The notes: generated by a model from the letters alone, not told the origin. 64,000 bases of DNA from Arion vulgaris (GCA_020796225.1 CM036755.1:15005317-15069316), one strand, 5' to 3'. Counted from the first letter of the stretch, positions 1 to 10,515 are shown. Numbers and translations: made by a program.

Positions 1-895
1 CCGCCACCCTGTCTTCTCATTGCCAAGCCCCCGTGCCCCGGAACAAGAAAAGGGGACTAAAAACTGTTGAGCTTGGGGGTTGGTCCATTGCCTGGGCCCA
101 AAACCAGCCTCCACCTTTCGGATCATACTAATGAATCCTCGGAATGCGGGGGTTTTGTGACTCGACAGAGAAGGAGTACCCCCAAATCCTCCATTGTCAT
201 GCTGTTTTTCCTAAAAATGAACCAAAAGTACCCAAATCGCGTTTTTGGCCTGCCTGTCCCTCTGCCCCCTGGGGCGGTCGTTCAGGGGTCGCACAAATTG
301 TATAAATGGGGTTTTTCTTTCATTTGATGGTCGAACCATTGGATTCTTTTTGGTTCGATGTACGTATTTTGGTTTTAGTACCAACGTGCTTCATATTCTT
401 TTTCCCACTTTTTTCTCTTCAACGGGGGAAGCGTTTCGGGGATCCCATTTCACATGTTAATCTTTTTTTTTTGGCGTAGTCAGGGTTAGGTTTTGGAAAA
501 GAGGAGGGGAAAATAAATATGGGTTTTAAAAAATTGTGTTTGACTGCCATGAATTGTTTTGTTGTTTTAATAGGGGGAAGTTGGAGGTGTAACCCCTTTT
601 CATCTAATTCGATTTTTTGTTCATCTTTCCATCTGCTGGAATATAATCCCAAGATTTTTTTAAAATTTGGTTGTTGTTTTTTTAAAATTAATTAATATTT
701 AGTTATTTTTTAAAACAGTACCACAAAATTAAAATTAATTAAACCCAAAGAAAAAATTTTTTTAAAAAATTATTTGGGGTTGTATGGGAAAAATGGAAGA
801 AAATATCAACATAAATCGGGTTTAGAGGGAAAAAAAATCCCGTGCCCTAATTTAACAGAAAAAAATTTAGAAAAATCAAAGGGTAAAATTTGGGT
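1..895. other. Unassigned AT-rich stretch with many homopolymer runs
   Basis: No recognisable gene. The short open frames show no family motif. The stretch is unusually rich in runs of A, T and G (for example near 660-900), unlike the RTE-A copy that begins just after it, where the frame is readable. It may be the degraded 5' part of that RTE copy, or low-accuracy sequence near a contig end. I cannot distinguish these. Confidence 0.4.
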
Positions 896-896
896 C

Positions 897-1995
897 TTTC
901 ATGTTTATTGACTACTCAAAGGCATTTGATTGTGCAGAACATCAGGAATTGTGGAAGATTATGAGAGAAATGGGATTTCCATTACAATTAATACAGATCA
1001 TAAGAGAACTTTATAGTGATCAAATGTCGGCTGTAAGAACATGTGATGATACATCAGATTGGTTTGACATAGGGTAGGGAGTCAGACAAGGCTGCATTTT
1101 GTCGCCTTGTCTGTTTAACATATATGCAGAAAACATCATGAGGAATGTTATAGAAGATAGCGGAAAAGAACAATACTATCCTTTCATAATCGGAGGAAGA
1201 GAAAAACCTGAACTACGATACGTTGACGATACAGTGTTACTGTCAACATCACAAAAGGGATTGAGAAATTATTAGGAGAAGGGAAAGATAAATGCGAAAA
1301 ACAAAATCTATATCTCAATGTGGCAAAAACAAAAATAATGACAACAGATAAAACGAACATGACAAAAGATATTTTTATCAACGGAGAGAAAGCAGAAAAT
1401 GTGAACAGTTTTGAATATCTTGGTTCACTGCTAACAACAGATGGAAATGGGATGAAGGACATTAAAAGAAGAACAAACATGGCTTTACAAAAATTGGACA
1501 ACTAAAAACAGTATGGAATGGATCTGATAGGAAAATAAAGATCAGAATACAAGAGCACGCAAGTTCCCAGTGGCAACGTATGGGTGTGAAGCATGGACAT
1601 TTAATAAAGCAGTGGAAAAACATATATGTTCCTTCGAATATAAGTGTTACAGTAGAGTACTCAGTATATCTTGGACAAAGAAGAGAACAAATAGATCTAT
1701 CCAGAAAGAACTCAAAATAAAAAAACTGGCTGATGCTATAAATACGAAAGAGAAAAGTGCGATATTTTGGACATATTAAAATACACGAAGGGCTGGAGAA
1801 GACCATCATGGAAGGAGGCATACTGGCAAAAGAAGAAGAGGAAGACCACGGAGAAGATGGATTCAGTATGTAACTGATGGTTTGAACATGACGGCTGCAG
1901 AGGCAGGACATCTGGCCTTAGAAAGAGAGAGAAATTCCGAAGGACTATTGGTGTGACAAAGTTCTGCTCAGGACAAGCTACTTTATCATGATGAA
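897..1995 (+). pseudogene. RTE-A non-LTR retrotransposon copy, reverse transcriptase to 3' end
   Basis: A decayed reverse transcriptase of an APE-type (RTE-like) non-LTR element. It starts within RT motif A (FIDYSKAFD), then motif B (GVRQGCILSP) and motif C with YVDD near 1,218-1,230. The thumb and C-terminal part follow, with the family landmarks FEYLGSLL, ISWT.KRTNRSIQKEL, FGHI-like residues and a basic RGRPR-type stretch. In-frame stops occur just before motif B and after motif C, and several frameshifts follow, so it is not functional. It ends at about 1,990 in a short TGATGA-type tail. Related copies lie at 6,300-7,355, 32,064-32,473, 60,325-62,945 and, in part, 13,300 and 60,664. The endonuclease domain is missing. 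Confidence 0.8.
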
Positions 1996-2009
1996 CAATA
2001 ACCTGGGCA

Positions 2010-3560
2010 TGTAGACTGAACAGATGTCATTGCACTTCGGACAAACCCATAGGTGCTCAGTCTCCCACAACAAATGTCGAAGGGTATGCATACTGAGGGT
2101 TTCTGTGGCTCGCTGGTTGAACACACTCCTTACTCTCCACCTCTGGCATCCAGTTCTACTTGTATAACGGGTAACTCCAAATAACTTGTATTTCTATATC
2201 GAGTCAACATCCATTTCAGTATCTTCATCCAATAGTATGAGAAAGTTACTGACATCCAAACAAATCACAAACAGGCTAAAAATGAGAATGATCAAATGCT
2301 ATATATATCCTATATTAATGTATGGCTCGAAACATGGACAATGAACAAGCAGTTAGAAGACAGAATTGATGCATTTGAGATGTGGATATATAGAAGAATA
2401 GGCAGAGTTTCATGGACAGAAAAACAGACAAATAAACAAGTTTTAGGAAAACTAGGCATGAAGAAACAATTATTAAGAGAAATAAAATTCAGACAAGTAA
2501 AGTATTTTGGGCAGATAAAAAGACATGACACCATGATAAAACATTTACTAGAGGGTAAAGTTGAGGGAGGAAGAGCAAGAGGAAGAGCAAGAGGAAGACC
2601 GAGAGATAAGTGGGAGGGAGACTTTAAGAAATGGGACATGTTACAGTCTGGCAGTGTGCAACACCAAAGCGAAAGACAGAGGATGCTGGAGATTCATTGC
2701 AGCCAACCTTCGATGTGGAGATGGCACCTGATGATGATGAATCCAACAGTCAGTATGGAAGAGACCGAAGAACGTCCCCCTTATCTATCTTCAACTCCCT
2801 AACAATCGATGATATTAATGCAAGCCAGTACGCTCTCTCATTGCCACAAACATCCATATACCAAAGACATTAGATACACGAAAGCTTCTGGCGGTTAGGA
2901 ACTTCAATAGATGACACCAACTCATACCGCAACCTGTCATTTTAGATCTTCCGAAGCATTGACTGAGAGTCAGATACAACAACAGCCCCAGTAAACGGAG
3001 TCACAGAGAGCCAGCAGTAGCGGTCTCAACTTCCATCCTCATACTGGAAGTAGTTGTCTTGTATGCTCCACTTCGCTCTGCAACAACTCTACCATGCGCG
3101 CGAGCCAAAAAAACCAGCATGATATTTCACAACGATGCACAGATCCATCGGTATAAATAACAACAACCTCATCACTTGCATTATCTTCTATCAGGTGCTT
3201 AATTGCAAGTTTAGGATTCGTGTTACCCCAATCTCTACATTCTCTTCCAAGAGTAATGACAACGTTGCGGTAGTTACCCATCCTACCATCAATTGGAATC
3301 CATTCATCCCTTTTAGGTAGGATCGCAACTGTGGTCCCCTGGCTAATTGTTCTCTCAGCCTGAGCCATCCATTACCTGCAGCACTTGATTTTCATGCTCT
3401 TAACATCATTTGTATTGACAGAAGGCTAAGCATATATTTCATCTTCGCAGTGGGAGTATCTCTTGTTCAACCAAGGACTATACGCATGCCTTCATTCTGA
3501 ATACGTTCTAGTCGTTCACATTATGATCTTGATATCGTGAAAATGTCGAGTTCGTAATCT
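2010..3560 (-). pseudogene. I-like retrotransposon relic (RNase H region), interrupted
   Basis: The minus-strand 3' end of an I-like non-LTR element. A piece around 3,400-3,540 matches the end of the RT connection region (ERIQNE.MR.VLG-like). The frame at 3,039-3,368 then begins MAQAERTISQ and includes the RNase H strand VVIYTDGSVH with the first catalytic Asp. Downstream sequence (2,750-3,030) still resembles the SDSQSML and GNERA motifs but is frameshifted. The 3' end carries the family tail seen at 29,949 and 63,060. A foreign RTE piece at 2,236-2,740 splits the copy. About 30 codons before the RNase H domain are missing compared with the copy at 63,060-64,000. Non-functional. Confidence 0.75.
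2236..2740 (+). mobile_element. 5'-truncated RTE-like insertion with 9-bp target duplication
   Basis: A 505-bp retroelement fragment sits inside the minus-strand I-like copy. The flanks are ATCCAATAG (2,227-2,235) and ATCCAACAG (2,741-2,749), a 9-bp target duplication with one mismatch, and the sequence across the empty site matches the uninterrupted copy at 30,160-30,200. It encodes the C-terminal part of an RTE-type RT: DAFEMWIYRRI, SWTEKQTNKQV, KYFGQIKRH and a tandem RGRARGRARGRPRD basic stretch. It ends in (ATG)n directly before the right-hand duplication. Confidence 0.85.
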
Positions 3561-4505
3561 TCCGCGGACATAGCCAGTTGATGGAACAAGACGGGGTCAA
3601 ATGCGTAATTCTAGTGACAAGGTTGTGCCAGGTTTAGTGAGCTGGCACTATTCAAGAAACTACACCACTTCCACGTGATGACTCTGGAAACATGAAGTGG
3701 ATCATGTCTGGCTAAGTTGGTAGGGATCGAGGGAGAGCTACATGTATTGGCAGTAGTGCAAGCACAGAAAAATAATGCAAGTTCAAAAACCCTGAACAAA
3801 ATGCACGCATCTACTGGCCGATGTCCGATTAAAAGTTGCCCAAATAGTTGCCGAAACGTAAGAAGTAGAAGGGTCGATTGTAAACGAATGTCAATCCCCC
3901 GGAGTAAATAGCAGTACTATAATTGCCAGCTGTGGGGCAAAAATCAATGATAACGATGCATAACAAATGAAAGGTCTCGGCAAATGTCTCTGAAAACACC
4001 GTAACGTATTGTGTCGACACGTGGAAAGATTGCGGTAAACTCCGTATCAAAGGCCTAGCGCAGATACATTTACTGGGTAAGGTTGGCCAAGTGCAAATCC
4101 TAAAGTTGCGCTTTAGTGCCTAACGAAATTGCCCTCCCTCTGACAACCGGGCAAGGTACTGTTGCAATAACAACTAACATCCCCGGAAGAACTGAGGTGG
4201 GTGATGTTGGATAGCGCAAAATTTCAGTTGCGTTAGCCGACTGAAACGACCCTCTAAAATATCTGTGCGCAGCCCCAGTCCAGTGTTTCCCGGGGACAGT
4301 GAAAATGCAGAGTAAACATTGCAAATTGCCAAGTGCCAATACGCGCCCCAAAATGGCTGAGAATACTCCTACTCAGGAGTAATTTAACCGTGGATAGAAA
4401 AGTAAGGCCGGTAATGCAAAAGGCTTGACTGGTACAAACCCAAGCATTGGCTAAGGGCGATACTTTTCGGACGTCGATCATTCTACACAGAGTAGACGTC
4501 CAAAC
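3560..4505. other. Unclassified repeat-derived stretch
   Basis: No gene with family motifs. Short minus-strand frames (near 3,611-4,351) show nothing I recognise. A minus-strand motif around 4,350-4,375 (AGGAGTATTCTCAGCCATTT) resembles one in the module at 4,505-4,735, so part of this interval probably belongs to the same dispersed family. Confidence 0.4.
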
Positions 4506-4735
4506 ACTATGGCTCCGATCATATAAAGGCCTGTTAAACAGCCAAAAAAATGATTGTTTGCGTGACAAGCACATTTGTCTCCGATGACTGAGAATGTTCC
4601 TAATCCAGAACAACCTCATATAGCCAGAAAGAGCACCTATTGTAAACATACTCTTTGGCGAAGATCATTAAGCCCAAATATATTGCAAAAAATGATCGTA
4701 AAAGAGCAATGAATACGAGAAAGGTGATAGTTCCA
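4505..4735 (-). repeat. Dispersed repeat module shared with 54,640-54,835
   Basis: Read on the minus strand, this segment aligns with plus-strand 54,640-54,835. Shared landmarks are ATTGCTCTTT, ATATTTGGGCTT, ATGATCTTCG, a GGATT(A/C)GGAACATTCTCAG block and GTGCTTGTCAC. At 54 kb it lies just downstream of the longest I-like copy, so it may be part of that element's untranslated end or a separate repeat. The related ATATTTGGGCTTGGATCT motif recurs at 4,815 (reverse) and 51,765. Confidence 0.65.
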
Positions 4736-4794
4736 ATAAGTAGCCTTAGAAGGGTCGAGAAGGCTTCTAAACCGGATCGACCTCACCCAGTCAG

Positions 4795-5195
4795 CGCAAA
4801 GTAATTAATGATCTTTGGCGTAGATCCAAGCCCAAATATACGGCATTAAAAGATCATTAAAGAGTGTTTATCATACGATGCGTACGGAACGAACTTACCA
4901 AAGGCAGGAAATCCGATAGAGAAGTTGACTTCAATATACAGCACTAGCCGTAAAAGTACCGATGGTACGAGGATTCTAGGCAAATGTTTCGTGGACAACA
5001 GGATTGCTGTAACGATCTCACTTGAAGAATCGACTCTTCAAGTATCTATGAAGACGGCGAGGCAGACCGCATGGTGAGGGACACTGGTAAAACGGTAAGT
5101 AGGCCACACGCAAAATTCAGTCAGAAGCGCAATACCAGGCGTCAGGATTACCGCCTGAATTGAAAGTGGGCGTTTGCAGAAGAAGAAGAACAAGA
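4795..5195 (+). repeat. AAG-tailed dispersed repeat, long copy
   Basis: About 400 bp that match the reverse complement of 51,410-51,790. Landmarks run in the same order: GATCTTTGGCGTAGATCC, AAAGAGTGTTTATCAT, GATGCGTACGGAAC, AAAAGTACCGATGGTACGAG, GAAGACGGC, then CAATACCAGGCGT and CGCCTGAATT. It ends in AGAAGAAGAAGAACAAG. The last 120 bp recur at 26,725-26,818 and 42,451-42,604. The frames it contains look accidental. Confidence 0.7.
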
Positions 5196-5410
5196 CAAGT
5201 AGTCTCTGCTCAAGGTGTGCTGTTACCATAACCTTGACAGCAGCAAGACCAGGCGTTCAAGATTGTATCGCGTGTTCAATGTGATGTTTGAAAGATAAAC
5301 TATGATCAATTCAAGATAGCGCAACCTGTCCCGACTCTTGATGACCTGTTCATCAAAGGTCACTCCGGGTAGGTCATCCCTATGGAATTATTAAAAGAGA
5401 CACAAGAAAA

Positions 5411-5515
5411 TTAATACTTGCAAGCATTTCGCGAATTAGATTATTCGCTATACATCATCATCAAATAGCTTGTCCTGAGCAGAACTTTGCTACCCTAACA
5501 GTTCTTCATAATTTT
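5411..5515 (-). repeat. Left arm of ~105-bp inverted repeat (RTE-A 3' end plus flank)
   Basis: This arm is almost identical to the reverse complement of 7,301-7,405. It holds the last 60 bp of an RTE-A copy (minus strand, ending CATCATCATC on the plus strand) and about 45 bp of sequence beyond the element end (GCGAATTAGATTATTCGC). Sharing of the flank shows this is a duplicated and inverted segment, not two independent insertions. Confidence 0.8.
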
Positions 5516-5642
5516 GCACCTAATTAAGAAACAAGTTACGTGACATCAGCCACCAGTATTAATCCTGACGTGACTTTCCTAGAATCGACCAATCAAGACA
5601 GTAATTGTCGTGCTTTCAGTGCATGCTTTATAAGGTACACAA

Positions 5643-5703
5643 TGGGTGGCTATGCATGAGTATATACCATATTATATATATATATACTCGATAGCACCAC
5701 CCA
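5643..5703. repeat. AT-rich hairpin (inverted repeat about 20 bp)
   Basis: GGGTGGCTAT...GAGTATATA on the left pairs with TATATACTC...GATAGCACCACCC on the right, around an (AT)n centre. It could form a hairpin. Function unknown; it could be the remnant of a short palindromic MITE. Confidence 0.55.
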
Positions 5704-6299
5704 TAGCGGAATCTTTCAATAGAAGATACACATGATTCATTCATTGATTTCTACCTGTTTGACTATGACACGAATATCGATTAAGAAAACGATTACAGGC
5801 ACGAATTTTGTATAATATGTCGTTCGAGTAGACAGAGATTTGACATATATGGAGGCTAACCACTAACCCAATGACTAAAATTTGCATTTGTTCTATACTT
5901 GAATGCCTCTCGTCTTGACAGTATCTGAGTAACGAGACTAGCTGGTAACATAAACGTCAATATGATAAATTATGCATCTCTGTCTCTGGCTTTGAATGTG
6001 AGATGTGACCTAGTGATGTGAGAGAGAATAAACAAATATTTCTCCATTACTACACACCTAGTCTCGATAAGAATATTCACTAAGATATTGTTCAACCTAT
6101 ATCTTTGTATACGAAATCTAGCAGACATTTCTCTGGTGACATGGTCCTACATCCTGTTCTAAACCATGTCACTCCACTGACTGCAGGTGTTGATAAGTTA
6201 TATACACGTTTACTAGGGGCGGGAAGGAAACATATGTAAGCATATAATATATATATATATATATCACAGTGAAACTATACCTGCTATTATTTCATCTGT
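5704..6299. other. No gene seen; (AT)n tract near 6,245-6,265
   Basis: No motif-bearing frame on either strand. The only structure I see is a short AT dinucleotide run near 6,245-6,265. Confidence 0.5.
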
Positions 6300-6441
6300 A
6301 TGTATACACAACGGATAAAACAAGCATGACAAAAGATATTTTTATCAACGGAGAGAAAATAGAAAATGTGAACAGTTTTGAATATATCGGTTCACAGCTA
6401 AACAACAGATGGAAACGGTATGAAGGAAATTAAAAGAAGAG
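6300..6441 (+). pseudogene. RTE-A fragment (RT palm/thumb junction)
   Basis: This matches RTE-A at 1,340-1,470 (MTKDIFINGE, ENVNSFEY landmarks), with an extra base that shifts the frame after the FEYIGS residues. The last 70 bp are repeated at 6,786-6,855, on the other side of a SINE-like insert, so the junction is a local duplication rather than a simple insertion. Confidence 0.7.
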
Positions 6442-6785
6442 AACCGCCCGAGTGGTTACCGGGGCCCAAATTGGGGTGTAAAGAAAAGAACCACTGTTAC
6501 CTGCCACGCATGTCGTAAGAGCCGACTAAGGAGGTTGGTGGTGGGGCTAGCTAATCCACACCGTAAAAAAAACACTAGATGATTACAGAACGGAGAGCGA
6601 ACCGAGTAAACGTTGGCTGAAACCGGACACATCACAGAAGGATAAGCACCAGAGCTCCAAATGGTGCTGAAGATCTGACGTAAAACACACCAATGCTAAG
6701 GGTGCATGACTCAGATTTCCATATGAATAGAATTTATGGGAAGGTCTGGTACATCGGTTGGGCGGTGATCGCGCGCGAGAGAGAA
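6442..6785 (+). repeat. SINE-3-like repeat with tRNA-like head
   Basis: It begins CCGCCCGAGTGGTTACCGGG, a box-A-like tRNA head. Then come GGGGTGTAAAGAA, ACCACTGTTACCTGCCACG and CATGTCGTAAGAGCCGACTA. The same order is found on the minus strand at 61,170-61,560 and, more diverged, at 10,320-10,515. No clear box B, so the Pol III assignment is tentative. The CGTAAGAGGCGACTAA-type block is also known from untranslated regions of non-LTR elements. Confidence 0.55.
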
Positions 6786-7355
6786 TATCTCGGTTCACTG
6801 CTAACAAAAGATGGAAACGGGATGAAGGAAATTAAAAGAAGAGCAAACATGGTCTTACACAAAATTAAACAACTAAAAACAGTATGGAATTGAACTGACA
6901 AGAAAACAAAGATCAGAATACTAAGAGCATGCATATTCCCAGTGGCAACGTTGGGTGTGAAGCATGGACATTTAACAAGGCAGTGGAAAAAAATATATGT
7001 ACTTTTGAATATAAATGTTACAGGAGAGTCCTTCGTATATCTTGGACAGAGAAGAGAGCAAATAGATCTATCCATAAAGAACTCAAGATCAACGAAAACG
7101 GGCTGATGCTACAAATAAGAATGCACCAATTGAAGTATTTTGTACATATAAAGAGACTCGAAGGGTTGGAGACCATCATGGAAGGAGGCATCCCGCAAAG
7201 AGAAGAAGAGGAAGACCACGGAGAAGATGGATTCAGGATGTAACTGATAGTTTGAACATGATGGCTGCAGAGGTAGGACATCTGGCCTATGAGAGAGAGA
7301 ATTATGAAGAACTGTTAGGTAGCAAAGTTCTGCTCAGGACAAGCTATTTGATGAT
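6786..7355 (+). pseudogene. RTE-A copy, C-terminal reverse transcriptase
   Basis: This encodes the RTE-A C-terminal part: EYLGSLLTKDGNGMKEIKRR, CEAWTFNKAVEK, FEYKCYRRVLRISWTEKR, then a basic stretch and GMAAEVGHLAYERE-like residues. It is broken by frameshifts near 6,893, 6,950 and 7,200. It ends AGCTATTTGATGATGATG at about 7,350. The terminal 60 bp and its flank form the right arm of the inverted repeat with 5,411-5,515. Confidence 0.8.
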
Positions 7356-7405
7356 GATGTATAGCGAATAATCTAATTCGCGAAATGCTTGCAAGTATTA
7401 ATTTA
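7301..7405 (+). repeat. Right arm of ~105-bp inverted repeat
   Basis: Partner of 5,411-5,515. It includes the RTE-A 3' tail and about 45 bp of flank (TATAGCGAATAATCTAATTC). The two arms differ at only a few positions, so the duplication is young compared with the decayed RTE-A bodies nearby. Confidence 0.8.
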
Positions 7406-7790
7406 CCAACATAACATTATTTTTTAAATGCAGTTACAGACTGGATATTATTAATGATGCCAGCGACTACATGAAGGCAATGTAAACATTGTGTGATAGA
7501 AAGAACACAGAGACAAGAGTTGATAAATGGTTGAACGTATTCTTGCGTCTCAAACAACTTTGTGCGAACGTGAACGACGGCTTAGGATTTCCTTATCAGG
7601 TAGGTCACCGAAAAATTCAATAACCCTGCAATTTCCGGTAGTGATAAAATCTGTTGGTTATATACTATACGTGTACACACATCCACGGTGTGCAAAGTAA
7701 AGGCATTATTATCCATGTGTCAATATAGCCTAACCTATAGGATAAGGATTGAGAGAAAAAAAACCAGTTAGTATGAAGTATTTCTAGAAA
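7406..7790. other. No gene seen
   Basis: I see no coding motif, repeat unit or RNA-like structure in this AT-rich stretch. Confidence 0.5.
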
Positions 7791-7792
7791 GT

Positions 7793-8045
7793 AAGCTGTA
7801 GCTCAAGCGGCAGGGAGCTCTATCACAAACCCAAGCGTACCTGGTTCAAATCCCACGGTGGGCAAGTTTGGAACCAAATTCATTTCGATGGCATTTTTAC
7901 AAAAGGTAAAAATAGATTCCACCGTTCAGAAAGCAATTGCAAACTACTGAACGTATAAGTGGTGCCTAGAAAATTGACGACTCGTTTACTGTGGTTGATG
8001 GCTACGTCCTGTAATGGATATGCCACGATTTTCATTTCAAACGCA
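7793..8045 (+). repeat. SINE-2 copy (tRNA-derived)
   Basis: The head reads GCTGTAGCTCAAGCGGCAGG (box A-like), and 45 bp later CTGGTTCAAATCCCACGG (box B), as in a tRNA gene but without a convincing acceptor stem. The body continues with AAACTACTGAACGTATAAG, GTGGTTGATGGCTACG and GTAATGGATATGCCACGATT. Two further copies occur on the minus strand at 13,948-14,190 and 60,095-60,303. It is expected to depend on a LINE for movement, because no coding capacity is present. Confidence 0.75.
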
Positions 8046-8204
8046 GCTTTATGGGATATTTTACACCCCCTCCCCTTCCCCAAGTTGGCCTGCATAAGTT
8101 TGCCATAATAAAGATAATAGATTTGAACACATTCAATTAGTCCTGATTTGGCACAGAATGCAATCAACATATTATTCTTTAGTTATAATTGCATAATATT
8201 CATA

Positions 8205-8337
8205 TAGGTCGACCTCATAGATAACAGAGATGACGAAAAAACACTGTTTGTGAAACGCACACAAAAGCCTGCTCTATAAATCTCTTCTTATCCTGACGCT
8301 GTGAGACAAATAGGACTATAGAAAAGGAAGAAGACGA
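8205..8337 (+). mobile_element. RTE-C 3' end fragment
   Basis: GACCTCATAGATAACAGAG, GACGCTGTGAGACAAATAGG and a GGAAGAAGACGAA tail match the 3' ends of RTE-C at 42,240-42,375 and 55,550-55,687. The fragment is about 130 bp and is abutted directly by the 37-bp minisatellite. Confidence 0.75.
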
Positions 8338-9003
8338 ATACCTTTCATATAGAACACATCTGAATCATGTCAGAATACCTTTCATATAGAACACATCTGA
8401 ATCATGTCAGAATACCTTTCATATAGAACACATCTGAATCATGTCAGAATACCTTTCATATAGAACACATCTGAATCATGTCAGAATACCTTTCATATAG
8501 AACACATCTGAATCATGTCAGAATACCTTTCATATAGAACACATCTGAATCATGTCAGAATACCTTTCATATAGAACACATCTGAATCATGTCAGAATAC
8601 CTTTCATATAGAACACATCTGAATCATGTCAGAATACCTTTCATATAGAACACATCTGAATCATGTCAGAATACCTTTCATATAGAACACATCTGAATCA
8701 TGTCAGAATACCTTTCATATAGAACACATCTGAATCATGTCAGAATACCTTTCATATAGAACACATCTGAATCATGTCAGAATATCTTTCATATAGAACA
8801 CATCTGAATCATGTCAGAATACCTTTCATATAGAACACATCTGAATCATGTCAGAATACCTTTCATATAGAACACATCTGAATCATGTCAGAATACCTTT
8901 CATATAGAACACATCTGAATCATGTCAGAATACCTTTCATATAGAACACATCTGAATCATGTCAGAATACCTTTCATATAGAACACATCTGAATCATGTC
9001 AGA
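8338..9003. repeat. Minisatellite, 37-bp unit, 18 copies
   Basis: Perfect head-to-tail units beginning ATACCTTTCATATAGAACAC and ending ATCATGTCAGA. Copies are virtually identical (one C-to-T change near 8,784), so the array is recently expanded or homogenised. It starts at the tail of an RTE-C fragment. Confidence 0.95.
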
Positions 9004-9068
9004 ATAGTCGTGTAATCACAATTCAACGTATTCATAGACTAAATTATTAATAGAGAATATTGCACAAA

Positions 9069-9336
9069 GCCAAGACAATTGACTGCTAAATAACATACTA
9101 TACAAAAAAATTAGATACTTTGGTCACAACAAGCGTCATGATGGCCTGGAGAGAACAATATGAGAGGGCAGGGTTCCGGGACGCAGAGGCAGACCAAGAA
9201 GAAGATGGCTACAAGATATTAAAGAAACCATGAATATGACCATTGACAAAGTGGGTGAACTGGCTAGAGATAGAGTGAATTTCGGATGCGCTGCAAAGAG
9301 AGCAACGTCCTATAAAGGATACGCGCTTTGATGATG
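9069..9336 (+). mobile_element. Short RTE-like insertion with 10-bp target duplication
   Basis: 268 bp encoding an RTE C-terminus (RYFGHNKRHDGLERT, then GRRGRPRRRWLQD and ELARDR), ending CTTTGATGATG. It is flanked by ATTGCACAAA at 9,059-9,068 and 9,337-9,346. This target sequence is part of SINE-1 (compare 21,053-21,064), so the LINE fragment inserted into an older SINE-1 copy. Confidence 0.8.
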
Positions 9337-9535
9337 ATTGCACAAAACACGAACTTAGTAGCTGCGGCAACAATTCTAGTAGTCTCTGGAAATATGTTCT
9401 TGTGAAAAGAACGGTGTAGTCTGGATTCTAAGTGCGGTCCAGATTCTAAGTACGGTCCAGATTCTAAGTGCGGTCCAGATTCTCACGACCTTCGGATGGC
9501 AAGGCATGGGTTTAATCACTTAGCCACAGAGACCC
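9337..9535 (-). repeat. SINE-1 copy with an internal 18-bp triplication
   Basis: Minus-strand SINE-1: the tRNA-like head (box A in reverse, ACTTAGCCACAGAGAC) is at 9,515-9,532, and the body end (GCACAAAACACGAACTTAG) is at 9,340. The box B region is disrupted: GATTCTAAGTGCGGTCCA is repeated three times at 9,424-9,480. Neighbouring copies have only one. The array at 9,540 begins immediately beside the head. Confidence 0.7.
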
Positions 9536-9539
9536 CCTA

Positions 9540-10066
9540 AAGAAAAACTATTGATCTCTCTCTCTCTTTCGTTCCCAAACTATTGATCTCTCACTCTCTC
9601 TTGCGTCCCCAAACTATTGATCTCTCACTCTCTCTTGCGTTCCCAAACTATTGATCTCTCTCTCTCTTGTGTTCCCAAACTATTGATCTCTCTCTCTCTC
9701 TCTCTTGCGTTCCCAAACTATTGATCTCGATCTCTCTTGCGTTCCCAAACTATTGATCTCTCTCTCTCTCTCTTGCGTTCCCAAACTATTGATCTCTCTC
9801 TCTCTCTTGCGTTCCCAAACTATTGATCGATCTCTCTCTCTCTTGCGTTCCCAAACTATTGATCTCGATCTCTCTTGCGTTCCCAAACTATTGATCTCTC
9901 TCTCTCTCTCTCTTGCGTTCCCAAACTATTGATCTCTCTCTCTCTTGCGTTCCCAAACTATTGATCTCTTTCTTCTTGCGTTCCCAAACTATTGATCTCT
10001 CTTTCTCTCTTGCGTTACCAAACTATTGATCTATCTCTCTCTCTTGCGTTACCAAACTATTGATCT
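9540..10066. repeat. Minisatellite of ~33-40-bp units with variable (TC)n
   Basis: About 15 units of GCGTTCCCAAACTATTGATC followed by a TC run of variable length. The core is constant and the TC part varies, consistent with slippage. The short frames on both strands are products of the repeat. Confidence 0.9.
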
Positions 10067-10319
10067 AGTAAATATGCGATATTTAGTCATCCTCTACTAA
10101 ACATGTTACAACTAATCCGTATCTACTAGAGATGCAACAATTAGTTGATTGATTGATTTATAGAACCATCAAATACAAGAATTTCTAGGACGGACATCAG
10201 CTTAAAATGTGGTAAGATCAGGGTGGTATGCTTTTATAACAAATTACTTCTTCTTCTTCAACCACTCCATATCGACCACTTGTCAACCACTCTGTGTGAT
10301 TTGTTTGTGATCTGAGCCT
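10067..10319. other. No gene seen; short (TTGA)n near 10,140
   Basis: A GATTGATTGATTT run lies near 10,145. No other supported feature. Confidence 0.45.
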
Positions 10320-10515
10320 AAGAGCGATTATACGTTGTGCCAGTTATGCGCCTATCAGTAGGCCAGCACATCCGATTTCTGCGCTGCTTTTTATTTACTA
10401 GGGTAGCATTCCTAGGGCCTACATCAGTCGCCTCTTACCCCGTGCATTATAGGTTGCAGTGGTTGTATTCTTTACCTGCCTTGCGAGCCCCAGCACCACA
10501 CGGGCGGCTAGTCAC
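10320..10515 (-). repeat. Diverged SINE-3-like copy
   Basis: Minus strand: CGCCCGTGTGG head, GTAAAGAATACAACCACTG, then GTAAGAGGCGACTGATGTAG and AAATCGGATG. The order matches the copies at 6,442 and 61,170. It is more diverged than those two. Confidence 0.55.

Noticed and set aside
9680..9932. Short frames over the TC-rich minisatellite as coding for arginine/serine-rich proteins
   Set aside because: They are read from the repeat unit on both strands and have no start or flanking context.
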